From contig NC_035448.2 of the NCBI RefSeq assembly GCF_002127325.2, positions 87,376,638-87,440,637 of the forward strand: a stretch of DNA of 64,000 nucleotides, read 5' to 3'. Below, piece by piece: positions 49,854 through 61,614 of this stretch. The first letter of the stretch is position 1. The number at the start of each line of letters is the position of its first letter. This DNA is from Helianthus annuus. Taxonomy: Eukaryota; Streptophyta; Magnoliopsida; Asterales; Asteraceae. A program made the translations under genes and the position numbers. The notes beneath the pieces were generated by a model that saw nothing but the letters and a program-made list of their open reading frames with translations, did no database searches and was not told the DNA's origin.

Positions 49854-50170
49854 ATTGGGCAATGATGGACATTTCTAGACACAGCCGGAGCCCAATTTTT
49901 TAGGTTTGATGGTAGTTTTTTGTGGTTATGATGTTTTGAAAACAATTATGGTCTGTACTTTGAACAATAGTTTTAGGATTAAGGATCCATGATCCTTCAG
50001 ACAATAGGTAGGATTACAAATGGTGGAGGGATCCTCTGTTTGGGGGATGAAGCCATTGTGATCCTGCCGCCCTTTAATTTCCTGCATGTTACGACCGCAC
50101 AAACAATGGACACCCGTTGCCAACCCATGTGGACGGGCCACATTTTACTGGTAGAAACGTGGGTTGGCAA
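49854..50170 (+). ncRNA. Stem-loop and two hairpin modules of T2
   Basis: ATTGGGC/GCCCAAT (49854-49896) follows the gene. The first module (50007-50068) pairs GGTAGGATTACAAA with a 14-base partner around GGTGGAGGG...GAAGCC. The second (50117-50170) has an 11-bp perfect stem TTGCCAACCCA/TGGGTTGGCAA around GTGGACGG...GAAAC. Core and layout match T1. Confidence 0.55.
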
Positions 50171-50632
50171 TTTTGACAACTTTTGGTGGTTTAAACTTTG
50201 TTAATAAAATAACTTTAATCTTTTGTGGCTTATCTTGTGTTGTTATCCTTGTTTATCTTTTTAATTTTCAATTGCTTTGATATACACTTGTCTAAATAAG
50301 AAATCTTGAATAAGTTAGATTGAAAATATTTAGGATATGATCCAGGATCAAATATCCTATAGTTGAAAAATCCCAAAAAGTAGTATATTTTAAGGATCAC
50401 AAGTTTAGTTGTCAAAATACAAGGGTTATTCAAATAAACAATGAACAAAATTAAAATAGTTAAGGATCATACCTGAGGATCCAAGTTACGATCCTAACCC
50501 TTAATACCATAACCAGGATAACTATAAGACAAACCTTAGAGAGAAGTAAGGATCAAGGATCCTTGGTTGTTTAACTTCAAAGACCTGAAATAGAACATAA
50601 CTTGGGACTAAGCCAATATAAGATAAAAGTTA
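50171..50632. other. Non-coding spacer of T2
   Basis: AT-rich, no gene seen. It is shared with T3 (about 53781-54233) and T4 (about 61746-62167, reversed). Confidence 0.6.
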
Positions 50633-50744
50633 GCAACTGGGGACAAGCCTAAGGATAACTGGGGACAAGCCCAAGGATAACTGGGGACAAGCCCAAGGAT
50701 AACTGGGGACAAGCCCAAGGATAACTGGGGACAAGCCCAAGGAT
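50633..50744. repeat. 22-bp tandem repeat of T2, five copies
   Basis: The unit is AACTGGGGACAAGCCCAAGG plus AT. It occupies the place between pol and antisense gene where Tat elements carry variable tandem repeats. Confidence 0.85.
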
Positions 50745-50775
50745 CGTATCTAAACTGGAGTATGGCCCTACTGGC

Positions 50776-51491
50776 TGTTTTGGTCAAAAATTACACAAGG
50801 ATAATGCAACCAAACTCTATGTAAACGGGGTATGATGCTTGGTTTATTGAAAAAGTGAAGGATCATTTCAGTATGAAATATGCAAAGACACAATGATTTA
50901 TACGAGGAAAAAGCCCTTGATCAATGTATGATCTACGGCATAAAAACCTCGGGTGATGGCAACTACCGATCACCAAACTTCAATATAAGAAAAATGGTTA
51001 CAACTTCGGATGATAATGAGCTGAGTACAAGGATCACTATAGTTTCGAGTGTCTAAGCGTGTGAGAATTGTGTTGTCTGTTCTTCCGAATGGGGAAGAGT
51101 GTTATATATACAAGTGTAGGTGACCTATTTTAGGTAAAAAGACTAACAATCAGCTCATTACCCCTTTAGAAATAAAAGTAAATCTAGCCTAAATTGTCGC
51201 CCTTAAATCATGCCAAGTTTCCATATCCTTTGCAACGTTCATCTCCGATTAAGCACATGCTATAATTGTAAATACGCGTCCTTTGATCGTGATGCTAAGA
51301 GCGGATCCTGCTAGACATTCCTGTAGAATGACATTAAGTTCAACGAAAGCAACTGTTAGCATGAGGATCCTATGATGGTCCGTGATCCTGATCCTAGAAC
51401 TCTGCTGAGGATCACTATCTGCCAAAGAAACAAGGATCACTGGTTAGGATCACACGTAAGGATCATGTATTATAAAAATCCAGCCCTAACA
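50776..51491 (-). repeat. 3' LTR of T3, 716 bp
   Basis: On the minus strand it begins TGTTAGGGCTGG and ends GACCAAAACA, very close to the T4 5' LTR. A polypurine tract (TTTGGGGGCAA, minus strand) abuts it. Confidence 0.88.
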
Positions 51492-51612
51492 ATTGCCCCC
51501 AAAATATAAGGAGTTTATTGTAAATTAACGAGTTATATTTTGCTTTGATCTTATCTGCAACGGGCGACTCGGATAACTAGCCGTTATAACCGGACTAGCC
51601 GTTGCAACCTTT

Positions 51613-51654
51613 ACGTCACTGAAGTGACATTCCTGCAAATCATGATTATAAATA
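51613..51654 (+). promoter_or_regulatory. Promoter of T3 antisense gene: ACGTCA plus TATA box
   Basis: ACGTCACTGAAGTGAC at 51613-51628, then TATAAATA at 51647-51654, 138 bp before the ATG at 51793. Spacing is as in T2. The first two bases of the TGACGTCA palindrome are changed here. Confidence 0.5.
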
Positions 51655-51792
51655 GGAGATAGGGTCAGGATCAATCTGCATTTAAATTCAAGATATTCTC
51701 CCTTTATAATCTCTACCGAAGATCGATCAGGTATTCTCTTCTCTTTCTTCCTTCTCTTGCTCTGTTTTTCTGCTCCCTCTTTATATTCAGCC

Positions 51793-53451
51793 ATGAGTAT
51801 GTTGCTCCGAAATTCCCCTCACAAGGATCACAAGAAGAGCAGTCCCCTGAAAAGCCAAGGGATCGTCAAAGACTCTCCTACAGAGAGGTGCTGCTTCACT
51901 GATGCTCATGTTGATAGGATCCGTCACTGTTTTCCGGCGGATGCTATCTTCAAGTCATTCACTTCCACCGCTTTAAGAGATTTTGTTTCCGACACCTGGC
52001 TGGCCTTTCCTGCAACTCCGTTTACCATAGGATATTCGTATCCTTTTCCAGCCTTCACCCAATCCTTCTTTTCCCTGACCGGCATGTCTTATATCCAAGC
52101 CATGCCGATGATCTAGAGGGTTCTGTATACCCTTGAGAGGATCATCGAGCAGGAGGGGATTGACTTAGGGATGTCGGAGCTGGCTGAGCTATATGATCTT
52201 ACCACGTTTGGTTCCTGTCGGTACTTGTTGAAACGGAAAGCTGGGGAGGATCACCCTGTTCTTAAGGTCACCAAGAATGATATAAATTGGAAGCGACGAT
52301 TCTTCTTTGTTAGGAGGAATACCATCCCTAATGGGAAGGATCTGCCCAAGGAGTGGGCTACTCATGGTAGGATAGAGGATCCTGGAAGGATCATCATCAG
52401 ACTTGTCTCTTATGATGAGGATCACTAATGTCTTTCTTTGTTATTTGTTTATTGTGCAGCTATCTCCATCTCTTATCTGAAGCTGACACCTGCGGCAAAA
52501 GAGAGGCTTTTGGCCTTCAAGAAGCTTGATCCGGAGACAAGAAGTTTTCAAGTTGCTATTCAAGATTCACAGGAAGTATCTTCCGCATCTGCCACAATGT
52601 CAAGTAAGTATCCTCATTAAAAAGTAGTTCTATGTAGGATTTTTTGAATTAGTTAAAGTACTTATCTTATTTTGATTGTGTAGGCGCTGGGAAATCTGTC
52701 AAGTCCGCCTCCAAGTTTGGTATTGATGATCTTGCAAACGTTAAATCTGCAAGAAAGAAGGCTCCTGCCGCCAGTCCCTCTGCTTCATCCCCTAAAGCTC
52801 CTATTAGGGGTAAGGGAAAGAAGAGAAAGGCTTCCGAGGATCTTCAAGGATTTCCCCTGCTCCGCCAACAGTTTCTTGATTACGTTAATGAAGTAAGGAT
52901 CATTGCCCCTGTTGGTTATCTTACTTGAATATCCTGCTCGAATATCATGCCTGTATATCCTGCCTGTATATCCTGCCTGTTTGAGGATCACTTGTGTCTG
53001 ACGTCATATCTTGTTTTTCTTGCAGAAATTTACCGAAATAGAGACTTATGTCAACCACGTTGAAGATCAAGATCGCCAAATTGCCGACCTTCAACAGATG
53101 GGTGTGCTGAAGGACCTCAAGATAGCCGATCTTGAGAAGGAGCTCCGGGCTACCAAGGATGAAGCTGTCAAAGCATTGATCAACTTTGACTACGAGAAGC
53201 GTGATATCACCCAGGATGCTAAAGTCTCTGCTGCGATAACCATGTATAAGATCCGGCTGCAGATGGCTGTGGAGGCTCAGGATCCTTCCTTCGACAGAGG
53301 CACATGGGACGTGGAAGGCTGGAAGGCTAGGCTGGCAGAGTTGGAGGATGATGATGAGGCCGAGGAGATCCCTATGCTTGAAGGTGGTGATGCTGGCAAG
53401 GATCAGGGGGAAGCAAGTGGAGCTGGTGGTGAAGGTGCGGCGAAGGTTTGA
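51793..53451 (+). pseudogene. Antisense four-exon gene of T3, one nonsense codon
   Basis: Exons 51793-52366, 52460-52603, 52684-52892 and 53026-53451 join in phase into 450 codons. A single TAG at 52114-52116 (codon 108) falls where the T4 copy has Trp in the MIWRVLY motif. Exon 1 encodes the transposase-like region, exon 3 ends its basic part with GKGKKRKASED, and exon 4 is a coiled coil (DLQQMGVLKDLKIADLEKEL) followed by a Gly/Glu-rich tail. All splice sites are standard GT-AG. Without the nonsense codon it would be intact. Confidence 0.8.
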
Positions 53452-53459
53452 GCTGCAGG

Positions 53460-53780
53460 ATTGGGCAATGATGGAAATTTCTAGACATAGCCGGAGCCCA
53501 ATTTTTTTTTAAAATTTGGTAGTGGTTTTTGTGGTTGTTGATGTTTGAAACAATTTATGGTCTGTACTTAAACAATAGTTTTTAGGGTTAAGGATCCTGG
53601 ATCCTTAGGACAATAGGTAGGATCGCAAATGGTGGAGGGATCCTCTGTTTGGGGGATGAAGCCTTTGTGATCCTGCTGCCTTTAATTTCCTGCACCTGCT
53701 AAGACCGCATAGACAATGGACACCCTTTGCCAACCCATGTGGACGGGCCACGTTTTGCTGGTAGAAATGTGGGTTGGCAA
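53460..53780 (+). ncRNA. Stem-loop and two hairpin modules of T3
   Basis: ATTGGGC/GCCCAAT lies at 53460-53502, followed by nine Ts. The first module (53616-53677) keeps a full 14-pair outer stem although three left-arm and right-arm bases differ from T2, all resolving as G-U or Watson-Crick pairs. The second module (53727-53780) has the 11-bp stem TTGCCAACCCA/TGGGTTGGCAA. Confidence 0.55.
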
Positions 53781-54233
53781 TTTTGACAACTTTTTTGAAA
53801 GGGTTTAAGATCCTTTTGTTAATAATATAACTTTAATCTTTCTGGCTTATCTCGTGTTGTTATCCTTTATTTATCCTCTTTATTTTCCAGTTGTTTTAGA
53901 AATATATTTGTTAGAGTAACAAGAGTTGAGCAAACCATGTTTAATAAATTTAGGATATGATCCCAGATCAAATATCCTGACACTGAAGATTTTTGAAGCA
54001 ATCAATTTCAAGGATCATAGGTTTAGTTGTCAAAATGTAAGGGTTGTTCAGTATAATCAGAATAGTTAAGGATCATACCTGAGGATCCAAGTTAGGATCC
54101 TAACCTTTAATCCAGATAACCAAAAGTGAAATTTTAACGGATAATAAGGATTAAGGATCCTTATTTGTTTAACTTCGAGAACCTGAAAAACGGAACATAA
54201 CTTGGGACTAAGCCAATGTAAAAGATAAATTAA

Positions 54234-54347
54234 TAACTTGGGACATGCCCAAAGGATAACTGGGGATGATCCCAAAGGATCACTAGGGACAAGCCCAAAG
54301 GATAACTGGGGACAAGCCCAAAGGATAACTGGGGACAAGCCCAAAGG
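54234..54347. repeat. 23-bp tandem repeat of T3, five copies
   Basis: Units of AACTGGGGACAAGCCCAAAGG plus AT. The first two are diverged. Confidence 0.85.
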
Positions 54348-54397
54348 ATCGTATGTAAACTGGAGTATGGCCCTTACTGGCGACTATCCAAACTTAG

Positions 54398-54440
54398 TGA
54401 CATGAAAATGTCAAAACCTTAGCTAACGTGAAAACGTTAG
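54398..54440 (+). ncRNA. Two small hairpins with GAAA loops (T3)
   Basis: TGACAT-GAAA-ATGTCA (54398-54413) and CTAACGT-GAAA-ACGTTAG (54423-54440), each followed by an AAACCTTAG-like linker. GAAA is a stable GNRA tetraloop only on this strand. T4 carries a related pair at about 61520-61570. Confidence 0.4.
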
Positions 54441-54467
54441 AAACCTTAGGAACGGATGTATGGTACG

Positions 54468-54472
54468 TCTAC
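54468..54472. other. Expected target duplication of T4, left copy (TCTAC)
   Basis: The five bases before the T4 LTR. The right copy should follow the T4 3' LTR outside the window. Confidence 0.5.
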
Positions 54473-55189
54473 TGTTAGGGCTGGATTTTTATTATACATG
54501 ATCCTTACACGTGATCCTAACCAGTGATCCTTGTTTCTTTGGCAGACAGTGATCCTCAGCAGGACTTCAGGATCAGGATCATGGACCATTATAGGATCCT
54601 CATGCTAACGGATACCTTCGTTTAATACAATGTTATCTTGCAGGAACATCTAGCAGGATACGCTCTTAGCATCATAACCAAGGGACGCGTCTTCACAATT
54701 ATGGCATTAGCTTAATCGGAGATAGACGTTGCAAAGGATATGGAAACTTAGCTTGATTTAAGGGCGACAATTTAGGCTAGATTGTCTTTTATTTCTAAAG
54801 GGGTAATGAGCTGATTATTAGTCTTTTTACCTAAAATAGGTCACCTACACTTGTATATATAGCACTCTTCTTCATTCGAAAGAACACACAACACAACTCT
54901 CACACGCTTAGACACTCGAAACTATAGTGATCCTTGTACTCAGCTCATTATCATCCAAAGTTGTAACTATTTTTCTTATATTGAAGTTTGGTGATCGGTA
55001 GTTGCCGTCACCCGAGGTTTTTTATGCCGGAGATCATACATTGATCAAGGGCTTTTTCCTCGTATAAATCATTGTGTCTTTGCATATTTCTCACAAAAGT
55101 GATCCTTTACTTTTATAATTAACCAAGCATCATACCCCGTTTACATAAAGTTTGGTTACATTATCCTTGTGTGATTTTTGACCAAAACA
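54473..55189 (+). repeat. 5' LTR of T4, 717 bp
   Basis: Begins TGTTAGGGCTGG and ends GACCAAAACA. A TATATATA box lies at 54854-54861. Confidence 0.9.
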
Positions 55190-55192
55190 GTT

Positions 55193-55210
55193 TGGCGCCC
55201 ACCGTGGGGC
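55193..55210 (+). other. Primer-binding site of T4
   Basis: TGGCGCCCACCGTGGGGC lies three bases after the LTR. This form is typical of Tat/Ogre/Retand elements, which prime from an arginine-type tRNA and not from initiator Met. Confidence 0.8.
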
Positions 55211-55266
55211 AATTGGTGCTTCATTCATAAGAAAACTCTTTGTTCAAAATCATTTCGAAGAGTTAC

Positions 55267-56658
55267 ATGGCTTCATCATTGAAAAACATGTCCACGGCAA
55301 TGTCTGCAGTCATCTCGTCTCAGAACACTCTGCCTCCTCCACCGGCAGGATCCCAGAAGAATGCTGAGAAGAAACAAACTCCTACTAACTCTAAACCTCC
55401 ATCTCCTTCTTCTATGAATTCCTATATTCCCAGTACTAGTGATATATTTACTTTGATTTTGCAGATGAAGGATCGTATGCAGCGGCAGGATGAAACTAAT
55501 GATAGGATCCTCAGGGAAATTGGAGATCTCAAAAGACAAAAGAGAACGGCAGAGGATCATTCCCCACTGATGCCCAAATCCTTGAGCTTTGATACTCCAA
55601 TGATCACTTCTCAGCCATCGGGAATTCCAGACGTGCAAATTGGGGGAGAATCAAGAGGATTGCACCTCGGATCGACAGCAATGACTCAGGCATCAAGCTC
55701 ACACTTTCAACCGGCAGGATCCTATCCCCAGCATATGGGATCCTTCATGAATTCGGGAGCCTATCCGGGAACACAGCAGCTTCAAGGATCCTTCTTTGTT
55801 CCAGGATCATCCCAGGGTCAAGGATCCTCCTTCGCTCCAGGATCCTTCCAGATACCAGGATCCTTCCAAATGCCAGGATCCCTAAAAAGTTTGCAAACAG
55901 GAAGTCTAGATGTCCATCAAGGGGACTTCATTCCAGTGCAGACCATTGCTTCCACTGGTCCCTCCGTTATCCCCGAATCCCAGCAATATGGATTCACTAA
56001 CTTGAACTCAATAGGAGGTAACACTTTAAATAATCATCTTACTACTAACCATGGATTCATGCAGGATACAGGTGTAAATCATGCTATGGCCAGGGAATTG
56101 CAGAAGCTAAAAGATATGATCTCAAGTGTTCCAGGGGTAGTCAAGCCTATCCCAGAGATTGCAGATGGAAGCCACAAGGTATCTCGCTTTGCACCACCAA
56201 TTTGTGACGCAGAGGTACCCAAAAGGTTCCATATCCCTACTATGAAGTTGTATGATGGTACGACGGATCCTGAGGAGCACATAGCACAATACAGGGAGAG
56301 GATGGAGATCAATCCTATCCCAGAAAAGCTGAAGGAAGCATGCCTATGTAAAGGATTTGGATCCACTCTTACTGGATCAGCTCTTAAGTGGCTCCTAAGT
56401 CTTCCCCCTTACTCTATTACCTCATTTGCTAATTTAGTTAATTTATTCAATAACCAATTCTCTTGTAGTAGAAAATTTGAAAGATTAACCAGTGATTTAT
56501 ATAGGGTAACCCAAGGTCGTAATGAATCATTAAGGGATTACATAACTAAATTTAGTAAAGAATCCTTGGACATTCCCAACCTGGATATGGCTACGGCTGT
56601 GAAGCCTTCAAAATGGGACTGCTTAAGGATTCATTATTCTATGATGATCTTGTTATGA
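55267..56658 (+). CDS. T4 gag, N-terminal part (frameshifted at end)
   Basis: Gag forms the particle that carries element RNA. The start chosen is ATG 55267 (MASSLKNMSTAMS), the second Met of the open frame, because it lies 57 bases after the primer-binding site and opens a Ser/Pro-rich N-terminus. A run of GS-rich units (PGSFQIPGSFQMPGSL) at about residues 185-205 is encoded by repeated GGATCC. The capsid-type region follows, with PTMKLYDGTTDPEEHIAQYR and LRDYITKFSKESLDIPNLD. The last 20 or so codons (after TAVKPSKWD) are out of frame because one base is missing near 56600. The homologous reading continues in the next frame. Confidence 0.8.
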   Translation: MASSLKNMSTAMSAVISSQNTLPPPPAGSQKNAEKKQTPTNSKPPSPSSMNSYIPSTSDIFTLILQMKDRMQRQDETNDRILREIGDLKRQKRTAEDHSPLMPKSLSFDTPMITSQPSGIPDVQIGGESRGLHLGSTAMTQASSSHFQPAGSYPQHMGSFMNSGAYPGTQQLQGSFFVPGSSQGQGSSFAPGSFQIPGSFQMPGSLKSLQTGSLDVHQGDFIPVQTIASTGPSVIPESQQYGFTNLNSIGGNTLNNHLTTNHGFMQDTGVNHAMARELQKLKDMISSVPGVVKPIPEIADGSHKVSRFAPPICDAEVPKRFHIPTMKLYDGTTDPEEHIAQYRERMEINPIPEKLKEACLCKGFGSTLTGSALKWLLSLPPYSITSFANLVNLFNNQFSCSRKFERLTSDLYRVTQGRNESLRDYITKFSKESLDIPNLDMATAVKPSKWDCLRIHYSMMILL

Positions 56659-57800
56659 CACCATGCAGGAATTTAGATGAAGTAAGAACTCGGGCACTCA
56701 GGTTCATCCGGCTGGAGGATGACAAGAGGATCCAGGAGAGACAAGTAGGATCCTCAAAACAGAAGAAGCAAGGATCCTCCTTCAAGAACAACAAATTCAA
56801 ATCCTACCATAGAAATGAGAACCAGAATGTGCACGCTGTTGACCAAGAAGAGGATGATGAGGATTATCCTCCAATCTCAGAATATTGTTTTTCCGTTGAT
56901 AATCATGAACTAATCCTTGCAATGCAGAATCTAGGTGAAAAAGCTAGGTGGCCCAGGAAGAGTGATAAACCATCCGGGACTAAAGACAAGTCAAAATGGT
57001 GTGCATACCATGAGGATTTCGGGCATCTAACTGAAGAATGCATAGCTTTAAGAAAAGAGATTGGATATCTGTTAAGCAAGGGGCACCTAAAAGAATTATT
57101 GGGAAGAAAAAAGCAAAGGACTCAAGATCCTGAAAGGATCCCTGAGAAGGCTCCAGCACCTCCGGCAAATGCACAAGTGATCAACTTTATTTCCGGAGGA
57201 TCAGACATCTGTGGTACATCCTTCTCGGCGGCCAAAAGGCATGCAAAGGAGTCAAAAATGGATAATGGAGAAAGGCCTATTAGAACATCAAATGTCTCAG
57301 AGGGGAAGATAATAACGTTTGATGAGGATGATCGCGTCAATATTCAGGATCCTCATCATGATAGTTTGGTTATTACTCTCTTTATCTCTAACCATTTTGT
57401 CCGCAGGATCCTTATCGATGGAGGAAGCTCAGTGAACATTATCCAGCTTGATGTTCTGAAGAAAATGGGTATCCCAGAATCAGACATCACGCCGAGATCC
57501 TCCGTGCTTGTAGGATTCAGTGGAAAAACGAAGAAAACTCTGGGGGACATCAAACTCCCAATATACGTGGAAGGATTACATAATTATCAGAAATTTTGTG
57601 TTATTGACTGTTTGTCTTGTTGCAATGTTATCCTTGGCAGACCTTGGATACATGATATGAAAGCAGTCCCATCCACCTACCATCAATGTGTGAAGCTCCC
57701 TAGCCCATGGGGAATAATCAAGATCGACAGTGATCAGCAAGAGGCTAAGGATTGTTATACTTCATCCATGAAGCCAACCTCGAAGCCAAGGGAGCAATAG
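56613..57800 (+). CDS. T4 gag C-terminus and protease, ending in UAG
   Basis: This continues gag in the shifted frame. Its ATG is internal, not a start. It contains DEVRTRALRFIRLEDDKR, then a Lys-rich linker, then the Tat-type zinc motif CAYHEDFGHLTEEC (C130, H133, H138, C143), which differs from a CCHC knuckle. The aspartic protease follows, with IDGGSSVNII at about residues 268-277 as active site. The usual DTG/DSG is DGG here, as in relatives. After GRPWIHDMKAVPS the frame ends at TAG 57798-57800 inside CAA UAG CAA UUA CAG. The reverse transcriptase follows in the same frame, which suggests readthrough. Confidence 0.82.
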   Translation: MGLLKDSLFYDDLVMTPCRNLDEVRTRALRFIRLEDDKRIQERQVGSSKQKKQGSSFKNNKFKSYHRNENQNVHAVDQEEDDEDYPPISEYCFSVDNHELILAMQNLGEKARWPRKSDKPSGTKDKSKWCAYHEDFGHLTEECIALRKEIGYLLSKGHLKELLGRKKQRTQDPERIPEKAPAPPANAQVINFISGGSDICGTSFSAAKRHAKESKMDNGERPIRTSNVSEGKIITFDEDDRVNIQDPHHDSLVITLFISNHFVRRILIDGGSSVNIIQLDVLKKMGIPESDITPRSSVLVGFSGKTKKTLGDIKLPIYVEGLHNYQKFCVIDCLSCCNVILGRPWIHDMKAVPSTYHQCVKLPSPWGIIKIDSDQQEAKDCYTSSMKPTSKPREQ

Positions 57801-57809
57801 CAATTACAG
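57795..57809 (+). promoter_or_regulatory. Leaky-stop signal between protease and reverse transcriptase
   Basis: CAA UAG CAA UUA CAG. The UAG followed by CAAUUA fits the CARYYA readthrough rule from plant tobamoviruses. Frames on both sides are identical, so a glutamine or tyrosine at the stop would give a Gag-Pol fusion. Confidence 0.6.
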
Positions 57810-57827
57810 TATCCTCCGAGGAATGTC

Positions 57828-59090
57828 TTGGAGGCAAGGGAACAAGATGTGGACGAAATCCTCTTGGATCCTAGTGATCCTGAATCAAAAATCTATATCG
57901 GATCAGGGATCCTTGGCAAGATGAAAGAAGACTTAATATCCTTCCTCAAAAGAAGAAAATCTACCTTTGCTTGGAAACATGAAGATATGACAGGTATATC
58001 TAAGGATATTATTACTCACAAACTTGGCATTGACAGGTCTATCAAACCAATCCATCAAAAAAGGAGGAAGTTTGCACCAGAAAGGAATGCCATTATCCAA
58101 GAAGAAGTAGAGAGACTACTTCGAGCAGGTATGATCAGAGAGGTAAAGTATCCAAAATGGTTAGCCAATGTGGTCGTTGTCCAAAAGAAAAACGGAAAGT
58201 GGAGGGTATGTGTCGATTTCACTGATCTGAATAAAGCATGTCCCAAGGATCCTTTCCCATTACCCCACATTGACTCCATGGTGGATGCAACAGCGGGGCA
58301 TGAACTGTTAACCTTTATGGATGCATCATCTGGATTCCAACAAATTCAGATGGAACCATCTGACCAAGAGGATACAGCCTTTATGACCCCAACAGGTTTG
58401 TATTGTTATATTGCCATGTCTTTTGGATTAAGAAATGCAGGTGCAACATATCAAAAGCTGGTGAATATGATGTTCAAAGATCAAATTGGACAAACTATGG
58501 AAGTATACATCGATGATATGGTAGTCAAATCAAAGAAAGCTGAGGATCACCTAAGGGATTTGGAGGAAGCATTTGATATCCTTGATAATTATAACATGAA
58601 GCTTAATCCTTCAAAGTGCCACTTTGGTGTTAAGGCAGGTAAATTCCTAGGATATATGGTAACTCAGAGGGGCATTGAGGCAAGTCCGGAGCAAATTAAA
58701 GCACTAGTAAACATCAAGTCCCCTGCCAATGCTAAGGATGTGCAAAGGCTAACAGGCAGGATAGCAGCTCTGAACAGGTTCATATCAAAATCCTCAGAAA
58801 AATGTAAAGAATTTTACGATATCCTAAAGAAGAACAAGAAGTTTGAATGGACTGAGAAACATGAGAATGCTTTACAAGCCCTTAAAGAATATATGTCCTC
58901 AGCACCAGCATTATCAAAACCCGAAAGAGGAGATGTGTTATCCTTATATTTGGCGGTATCCTCAACCGCTGTAAGCGCTGTCCTTGTTAAGGATCATGAA
59001 GGTACACAATATCCTATCTACTATGTAAGTAAGAGTTACTTGATGCCGAATCCAGGTACTCACACCTCGAAAAACTTATTCTTGCATTAA
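57828..59090 (+). CDS. T4 pol: reverse transcriptase and first RNase H (start)
   Basis: This makes DNA from the element RNA. Open for 420 codons in the same frame as protease (the frame opens at 57801, and the ATG given is internal). Reverse transcriptase runs from about residue 75 to 330, with KKNGKWRVCVDFTDLNKACP at 120-139, catalytic D165 (FMDASSGFQQ) and YIDD at 227-230. Thumb and connection follow (PSKCHFGVKAGKFLGYMV). The first RNase H starts at about residue 345 and breaks near 59035, where one base is missing. The final residues after SKSY are out of frame, ending at TAA 59088-59090. Confidence 0.88.
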   Translation: MEAREQDVDEILLDPSDPESKIYIGSGILGKMKEDLISFLKRRKSTFAWKHEDMTGISKDIITHKLGIDRSIKPIHQKRRKFAPERNAIIQEEVERLLRAGMIREVKYPKWLANVVVVQKKNGKWRVCVDFTDLNKACPKDPFPLPHIDSMVDATAGHELLTFMDASSGFQQIQMEPSDQEDTAFMTPTGLYCYIAMSFGLRNAGATYQKLVNMMFKDQIGQTMEVYIDDMVVKSKKAEDHLRDLEEAFDILDNYNMKLNPSKCHFGVKAGKFLGYMVTQRGIEASPEQIKALVNIKSPANAKDVQRLTGRIAALNRFISKSSEKCKEFYDILKKNKKFEWTEKHENALQALKEYMSSAPALSKPERGDVLSLYLAVSSTAVSAVLVKDHEGTQYPIYYVSKSYLMPNPGTHTSKNLFLH

Positions 59091-59092
59091 TC

Positions 59093-61105
<2,013 letters not shown>

Positions 61106-61614
61106 ACATGATCCTTCAAGCATGTGATCCTTACACTGAAGTATCCTCGAAGGATCCCGGTGATGTCAAGTGATCCTTACTCTGGTAATGTCCTTATCTT
61201 AAAACATTTACATTTCCTTACTTTTTACCAAAGGATAAGGATCCTGTATCCTTCATCCTCTTCTCACGAACCATTTGAGTTATGATAGTTCAGGTATCTA
61301 CAGCATATCGTCAAAGATCTTCAAAAGCAACGCAGATCCTTGGGCTTGTCCCCAGTTATCCTTGGAATTATCCCCAGTTTCCGCCAGCAGCGCACGATGA
61401 TCCTGATATAGTTCACGTCTTTGGGACCAGTACCCACTTCCGGGGCTGACAACCTCATCGTACTGGCTATACCCAGGATCCTACGTATAATGGTAGACGT
61501 ACCATACATCCGTTCATAAGGTTTCTAACGTTTTCATGTTAGCTAAGGTTTTGACATTTTCATGTCACTAAGTTTGGATAGTCGCCAGTAAGGGCCATAC
61601 TCCAGTTTACATAC
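61106..61614. other. T4 spacer after pol
   Basis: GGATC-rich, no gene. It contains two isolated copies of the TTGGGCTTGTCCCCAGTTAT unit near 61340-61372 and small inverted repeats at 61520-61570 related to the GAAA hairpins of T3. Confidence 0.6.

Larger units (their letters stand above)
47219..50775 (-). mobile_element. Tat-type element T2, 3' part, inserted in T1 integrase
   Basis: On the minus strand this reads tandem repeats, hairpin region, antisense gene, polypurine tract (TTTGGGGGCAA) and a 716-bp 3' LTR at 47219. CAACC at 47214-47218 is the expected target-duplication copy. T3 interrupts it at 50776, just past the tandem repeats, so its pol is not in the window. Confidence 0.82.
50776..54472 (-). 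mobile_element. Tat-type element T3, 3' part, inserted in T2
   Basis: The layout is the same as T2, with a 716-bp 3' LTR, antisense gene, hairpins and tandem repeats, up to the point where T4 enters at 54473. CTGGC at 50771-50775 is the expected target-duplication copy. Its pol is not in the window. Confidence 0.82.

Noticed and set aside
51730..51792. Intron in the 5' untranslated region of the T3 antisense gene
   Set aside because: CAG/GTATTC and TTCAG/CC look like splice sites, but the intron would be only about 60 bases and the acceptor is absent in T2.
53460..53511. Bacterial-type terminator (stem plus T run)
   Set aside because: The context is plant nuclear retrotransposon DNA, so a rho-independent terminator has no meaning here.
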